In this document: positions 6,744-9,664 of the stretch, in pieces
How the letters are laid out: each line of letters opens with the position of its first letter
Position numbering within the stretch: position 1 is the first letter of the stretch
NCBI GenBank assembly: GCA_024636075.1
Contig: JAGXHS010000155.1
Coordinates: forward strand, 1-9,664
Length of the DNA: 9,664 nt
Reading direction: 5' to 3'
Source: Propionibacteriaceae bacterium
GTDB lineage: Bacteria > Actinomycetota > Actinomycetes > Propionibacteriales > Propionibacteriaceae
Notes under the pieces: model-generated
What the model saw: the letters and a program-made list of their open reading frames with translations, nothing else
What the model was told of the DNA's origin: nothing
Database searches by the model: none
Translations under genes and position numbers: made by a program

Positions 6744-7386
6744 AAGATTCCGCCGTGGCTGGGAGCTGGCCATGACACCGCCAGCCCGGCTGATGCTGGC
6801 ACTCAAACTCACCCCGAACACCGTCACCTGGCTCGGGACGATCATCACCGTCGCAGTGGCCATGGTCTTCATCCCTCGAGGCATGCTGTGGCAGGGTGCA
6901 CTGCTGGTCGCGGTATTCATGTTCTCCGATGGCATCGACGGGCAGATGGCTCGACTCACAGGGCGCAGTTCGTCCTTTGGAGCCTTCCTCGATTCCAGTC
7001 TGGACCGCATTGGGGACGGCGCTGTGTTCGGGGCGGTGGTGCTCTACTACGCGGCAGGCGGCGACTCGGTCGTCTGGACAGCCATCGCGCTCGGTGCCCT
7101 CCTGATGGGTCAGGTCACCTCCTACGTCAAGGCACGCGGTGAGTCACTGGGTTTCAGCGTCGTCGGGGGACTGGCTGCCCGCGCCGATCGGTTGATGATT
7201 CTGCTGTTCGGCGTGTTCCTGACCGGTCTGGGCATCAGCTGGGTCCTTCCGGTGGCGCTGTGCTGGCTCTTTGTGGCCAGCAGTATCACCGTTGCCCAGC
7301 GGATGCTGCAGGTCTATCGTCAGGCCGAGATCGCTGATGCCTCCACCCGGCAGGCCGCGCTTCCGCAACCTCATGACGGGAGCTGA
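6736..7386 (+). CDS. pgsA: Phosphatidylinositol phosphate synthase (CDP-alcohol phosphatidyltransferase)
   Basis: A 216-residue integral membrane enzyme. The complete CDP-alcohol phosphatidyltransferase signature D-x2-D-G-x2-A-R-x8-G-x3-D-x3-D is present: Asp65, Asp68, Gly69, Ala72, Arg73, Gly82, Asp86 and Asp90. The aspartates bind the two metal ions, and Asp90 is the expected general base. About six hydrophobic segments surround it. In mycobacteria the equivalent PgsA1 joins CDP-diacylglycerol to inositol-1-phosphate, giving PI-phosphate, the precursor of phosphatidylinositol. I assign that role, rather than phosphatidylglycerophosphate synthesis, because the next two genes act on phosphatidylinositol. 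The ATG at 6736 overlaps the HIT gene; a weak AAGG lies about a dozen bases upstream. The stop overlaps the following gene. Confidence 0.92.
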   Translation: MLERFRRGWELAMTPPARLMLALKLTPNTVTWLGTIITVAVAMVFIPRGMLWQGALLVAVFMFSDGIDGQMARLTGRSSSFGAFLDSSLDRIGDGAVFGAVVLYYAAGGDSVVWTAIALGALLMGQVTSYVKARGESLGFSVVGGLAARADRLMILLFGVFLTGLGISWVLPVALCWLFVASSITVAQRMLQVYRQAEIADASTRQAALPQPHDGS

Positions 7387-8287
7387 TCCCCACGTGTTGA
7401 CCAAGGACCGGATTGCCGTGCTGGGGATGGGTGCCCTGCGGCGAACTCCGAACTTCGTCATCACGTCAATCATTTCCGTTGGCAGCCGGATAATGGCCCG
7501 CCGCCCGAATCGTGCCATCCGACTCTGGCAGTCGAACGTGCAACTGGTCACGGGCACGACTCCAACCCGTCAAGACACCCGGGCAGCCATCGCGTCCTGG
7601 TCTCGCAACCTGATGGACTCGATCAGGCTGGATCGCTGGTCGGCGGAACGGGTCCGACGCACCGTGCTGATCAGCGATGAGCACCGCCAGCACCTGCTGG
7701 ATGGCAGGGATTCCGGAAGGGGCGTGGTGTTGGCGCTGCCACACATGGGAAGTTGGGATCTTGCGGCCGTGTGGGGGAGTCACACGGGGCTCGCCGTGTC
7801 CGCGGTGGTGGAGCAGCTGGGGGCTCGGGAGTTCGAGTTCTTCTCCATCGCACGACAGTCGGTCGGCATGCGTCTCTACTCACACCGGGATCCGGGGGCA
7901 CTGCGCAGCCTGGGCAAGGATCTGGCCCAGGGCGGGATCATCTGCCTGATGGCTGATCGGACCTTCTCGCCTCATGGCATCCCTGTCGTCTGGCCGTCGG
8001 CGCCGTCCCTGCTGACCACGAAGATGCCAGGCGGTCCCGCCACCCTCGCCCAACGCCACCACGTTCCGCTGCACGCGGTCTGGTGCCACTACGAAGGACG
8101 ACGCATGGTGATCGAAGTCTCCGAGCGCCTCGACACGCCAGACCGGGAACAGTCGATGGCCGAACTGACGCAACGCATCTGCGACGAGTTCGACCGCGCC
8201 ATCTCCCAGCATCCAACTGATTGGCACATGTTCCAGCCCTTCGTCCGACGTCGCCCCGCAGCAGCATCCAGCGGAGGCGCGCGATGA
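7373..8287 (+). CDS. patA: Phosphatidylinositol mannoside acyltransferase (LpxL/HtrB family)
   Basis: A 304-residue, membrane-associated acyltransferase. The HxxxxD motif is His124-Met-Gly-Ser-Trp-Asp129, the catalytic dyad of the LpxL/HtrB family. The downstream MADRTF region (PatA-type LMADRD) and the conserved PGGPATLAQR segment support the family. In M. tuberculosis PatA (Rv2611c) moves palmitoyl from acyl-CoA to the 6-position of the first mannose of PIM1/PIM2. The position between pgsA and pimA argues for the same role here. The start is uncertain. ATG 7373 overlaps pgsA by 14 bp and lacks a clear ribosome-binding site. GTG 7394, with GGGAG 11 nt upstream, would give 297 residues and still keep every motif. 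The end overlaps pimA as ATGA. Confidence 0.88.
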   Translation: MTGADPHVLTKDRIAVLGMGALRRTPNFVITSIISVGSRIMARRPNRAIRLWQSNVQLVTGTTPTRQDTRAAIASWSRNLMDSIRLDRWSAERVRRTVLISDEHRQHLLDGRDSGRGVVLALPHMGSWDLAAVWGSHTGLAVSAVVEQLGAREFEFFSIARQSVGMRLYSHRDPGALRSLGKDLAQGGIICLMADRTFSPHGIPVVWPSAPSLLTTKMPGGPATLAQRHHVPLHAVWCHYEGRRMVIEVSERLDTPDREQSMAELTQRICDEFDRAISQHPTDWHMFQPFVRRRPAAASSGGAR

Positions 8288-9417
8288 AGATCGGTTTCGT
8301 GTCGCCCTACTCATTCTCCACATCGGGCGGTGTGCAAAATCACATTCTGGGTCTCGCGCAATGGTTGGGCAGCTCTGGTCATCAGGTCAGCATCCTGGGC
8401 CCCGGCCAGCCATCCCTGGCAGTGCTGACCGATCATGGCCTGGAGCCCGAGCAGTACACCACCGCCGGGCCGGCCATTCCGGTGCCCTACAACGGGTCGA
8501 TCGCACGGATCAACTTCACGCCCTCCGCCTCGCGCCGGGTGGCGGCCTGGCTGACCGAGAACGACTTCGACGTGGTGCACGTCCACGAGCCGATCACCCC
8601 CAGCGTCGCCCTCCTCGCCCTGTGGGAGGCCGAAGTGCCGGTGGTCGCCACCTTCCACACTGCAACTCCCCGGTCGCGTGCCATGCTTTGGGCACGTCGA
8701 CTACTGCCAGGGTCGATCAACCGGATCGACCTCCCGATCGCCGTCTCGGCAGCCGCCGGTGAGGTCGTTCGCCGACACATCGGCGTTGACGCGCGGATCA
8801 TTGGCAACGGAATCTGCCTTGACAAGCACCCATTGCGAACGGTCGGCGATGCGCGCTGGCGGGCCGGCGACCACCCGCAACTGACCTTCCTCGGCCGCTA
8901 CTCCGAACCCCGGAAAGGATTCTGCGTGCTGCTCGACGCGCTTCCGCAGATCCGCGATCACTATCCGGATCTGCAGGTGGCGGTGGTCGGCGAGGGGGAA
9001 TTCAGCACGATCGACGGGGTCGAGTTTCTGGGCCGGCTGGATGATGTCGCACGCAACGAGTTGCTGTCCCACACCGATTTGTATGTCGCCCCGCACACCG
9101 GGCGGGAGAGCTTCGGCATCGTGTTGCTCGAAGCGCTGGCCTCCGGCGCGCCGGTGCTGTCCAGCGACCTGGCAGCGTTCGTCGACGTGCTCAGCGACGA
9201 CGACGGTCCAGTCGGTCGGATCTTTCCGGTTGGCGAGTCACGGGCCCTTGCCGAGGCCGCCGTGGAGAGTCTGGCAGAGCCGCGCGACCTGCAGCTCGAA
9301 CGGGGTAGGCGGCAGGCGGAACGCTTCGACTGGAGCTGTATCGGCCACGAGGTCCTGGCGGCCTATGACGAGGCTACCTTCCGGCACCGCAGCCGGAACT
9401 CGGCCGCCATCAGCTGA
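8284..9417 (+). CDS. pimA: Phosphatidyl-myo-inositol mannosyltransferase PimA (GT4, GT-B fold)
   Basis: A 377-residue peripheral membrane glycosyltransferase that transfers mannose from GDP-mannose to the 2-position of the inositol of PI, the committed step of PIM synthesis. The N-terminal acceptor domain has the Gly-rich loop SGGVQNH (about 14-20) and VHVHEP. The donor domain has GRYSEPRKG, in which Arg205 and Lys211 correspond to Arg196 and Lys202 of the M. smegmatis enzyme. The E-x7-E motif is Glu275 to Glu283 (ESFGIVLLE). The gene begins inside the stop of the acyltransferase gene (ATGA), so the two are translationally coupled. It is the last gene of the overlapping series; 76 bp separate it from the next gene. 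Confidence 0.95.
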   Translation: MKIGFVSPYSFSTSGGVQNHILGLAQWLGSSGHQVSILGPGQPSLAVLTDHGLEPEQYTTAGPAIPVPYNGSIARINFTPSASRRVAAWLTENDFDVVHVHEPITPSVALLALWEAEVPVVATFHTATPRSRAMLWARRLLPGSINRIDLPIAVSAAAGEVVRRHIGVDARIIGNGICLDKHPLRTVGDARWRAGDHPQLTFLGRYSEPRKGFCVLLDALPQIRDHYPDLQVAVVGEGEFSTIDGVEFLGRLDDVARNELLSHTDLYVAPHTGRESFGIVLLEALASGAPVLSSDLAAFVDVLSDDDGPVGRIFPVGESRALAEAAVESLAEPRDLQLERGRRQAERFDWSCIGHEVLAAYDEATFRHRSRNSAAIS

Positions 9418-9434
9418 CGTGGGAGCGCCTGCAC

Positions 9435-9482
9435 AGTCCGTTCACCCGAGTCGCTGATAGAGTCCGCTCACCCGAGTCGCTA
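9435..9482. repeat. Tandem 26-bp repeat between pimA and the next gene
   Basis: A unit starting AGTCCGTTCACCCGAGTCGC at 9435-9460 is followed directly by a second partial unit at 9461-9482. They share 21 of 22 bases (one T/C difference). It lies just upstream of the next start codon, so it may hold a regulator site, or be a simple duplication. Confidence 0.75.
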
Positions 9483-9486
9483 GGGT
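9481..9486 (+). promoter_or_regulatory. TAGGGT -10-like element before the GTG start at 9494
   Basis: TAGGGT fits TAnnnT and lies seven bases before the GTG, a spacing that would give a leaderless or nearly leaderless mRNA. The overlapping AGGG (9482-9485), eight bases before the GTG, could instead act as a ribosome-binding site on a read-through transcript from pimA. Confidence 0.3.
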
Positions 9487-9493
9487 GGGCTGG

Positions 9494-9664
9494 GTGTCCA
9501 CAGAAGAGGCCGACGAGCGCATCCCCCGGAGTCAGTACGAGCCCGAGAGTGAGCACGAGCCTGAGAGCAAGAACGAGCCTGGGAGCCCGTACGACACCGA
9601 TCGTGTCCTCACCGTGCCCAACCTGCTTTCGGCCCTGCGTCTCGTCGGCGTCCCGTTCTTCGTC
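9494..9664 (+). CDS. CDP-alcohol phosphatidyltransferase, N-terminal part only
   Basis: The gene is cut by the right window edge after 57 codons. An acidic, low-complexity N-terminus of about 36 residues (Glu/Pro/Ser rich, with EPESEHEPESKNEPGS) leads into DRVLTVPNLLSALRLVGVPF. This is the typical opening of CDP-alcohol phosphatidyltransferases such as PG-phosphate synthase and actinobacterial cardiolipin synthase. The signature metal-binding motif would lie beyond the window, so which phospholipid it makes cannot be told. With pgsA four genes upstream, this would be the second such enzyme in the locus. The GTG start is supported by the -10-like TAGGGT or the AGGG upstream. Confidence 0.75.
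   Translation, partial: MSTEEADERIPRSQYEPESEHEPESKNEPGSPYDTDRVLTVPNLLSALRLVGVPFFV

Overview
The window is high-GC actinobacterial DNA. The strongest organism clue is the right half. There thrS, a HIT-family nucleotide phosphorylase gene, a phosphatidylinositol phosphate synthase gene (pgsA), an acyltransferase gene (patA-like) and pimA form one tightly overlapping plus-strand operon. This is the same gene order known in Mycobacterium tuberculosis (Rv2614c to Rv2610c). What follows pimA here is a second CDP-alcohol phosphatidyltransferase gene, so a non-mycobacterial actinomycete that makes phosphatidylinositol mannosides is likely. A member of the Propionibacteriales is my guess, but the window alone does not prove it.

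Layout. Positions 51-713 (minus) encode a small class I SAM-dependent methyltransferase. Positions 714-1290 hold no intact gene but contain what looks like a decayed C-terminal piece of a TraG/VirD4-type conjugative coupling protein. A perfect 20-bp inverted repeat (1292-1344) follows the stop of a minus-strand gene (1368-2141) for a secreted, four-cysteine, right-handed beta-helix-like protein. Positions 2220-3600 are a gene-poor stretch. It carries two 105-bp direct repeats, 103 of 105 bases identical, and a clearly decayed tyrosine-recombinase (integrase) pseudogene on the minus strand, with two frameshifts, three in-frame stops, an internal deletion and no catalytic C-terminus. Together the left third reads as a graveyard of an integrated conjugative element or prophage beside core genes.

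From 3619 the content is core. A small three-helix membrane protein with a probable leaderless GTG start comes first, then the thrS-HIT-pgsA-patA-pimA operon (4175-9417). The start of a further CDP-alcohol phosphatidyltransferase (9494 onward) is cut by the window edge.

How the genes work together. PgsA makes phosphatidylinositol phosphate, the precursor of phosphatidylinositol. PimA adds the first mannose, and the acyltransferase acylates that mannose at the inner face of the plasma membrane. This is the start of the PIM/lipomannan pathway. ThrRS and the HIT enzyme are linked to it by position and overlap, not by a known shared pathway; aminoacyl-tRNA synthetases make Ap4A-type dinucleotides that HIT phosphorylases can degrade. 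I found no convincing previously undescribed system. The most notable items are the mobile-element remnants and the duplicated 105-bp sequence abutting the integrase remnant.
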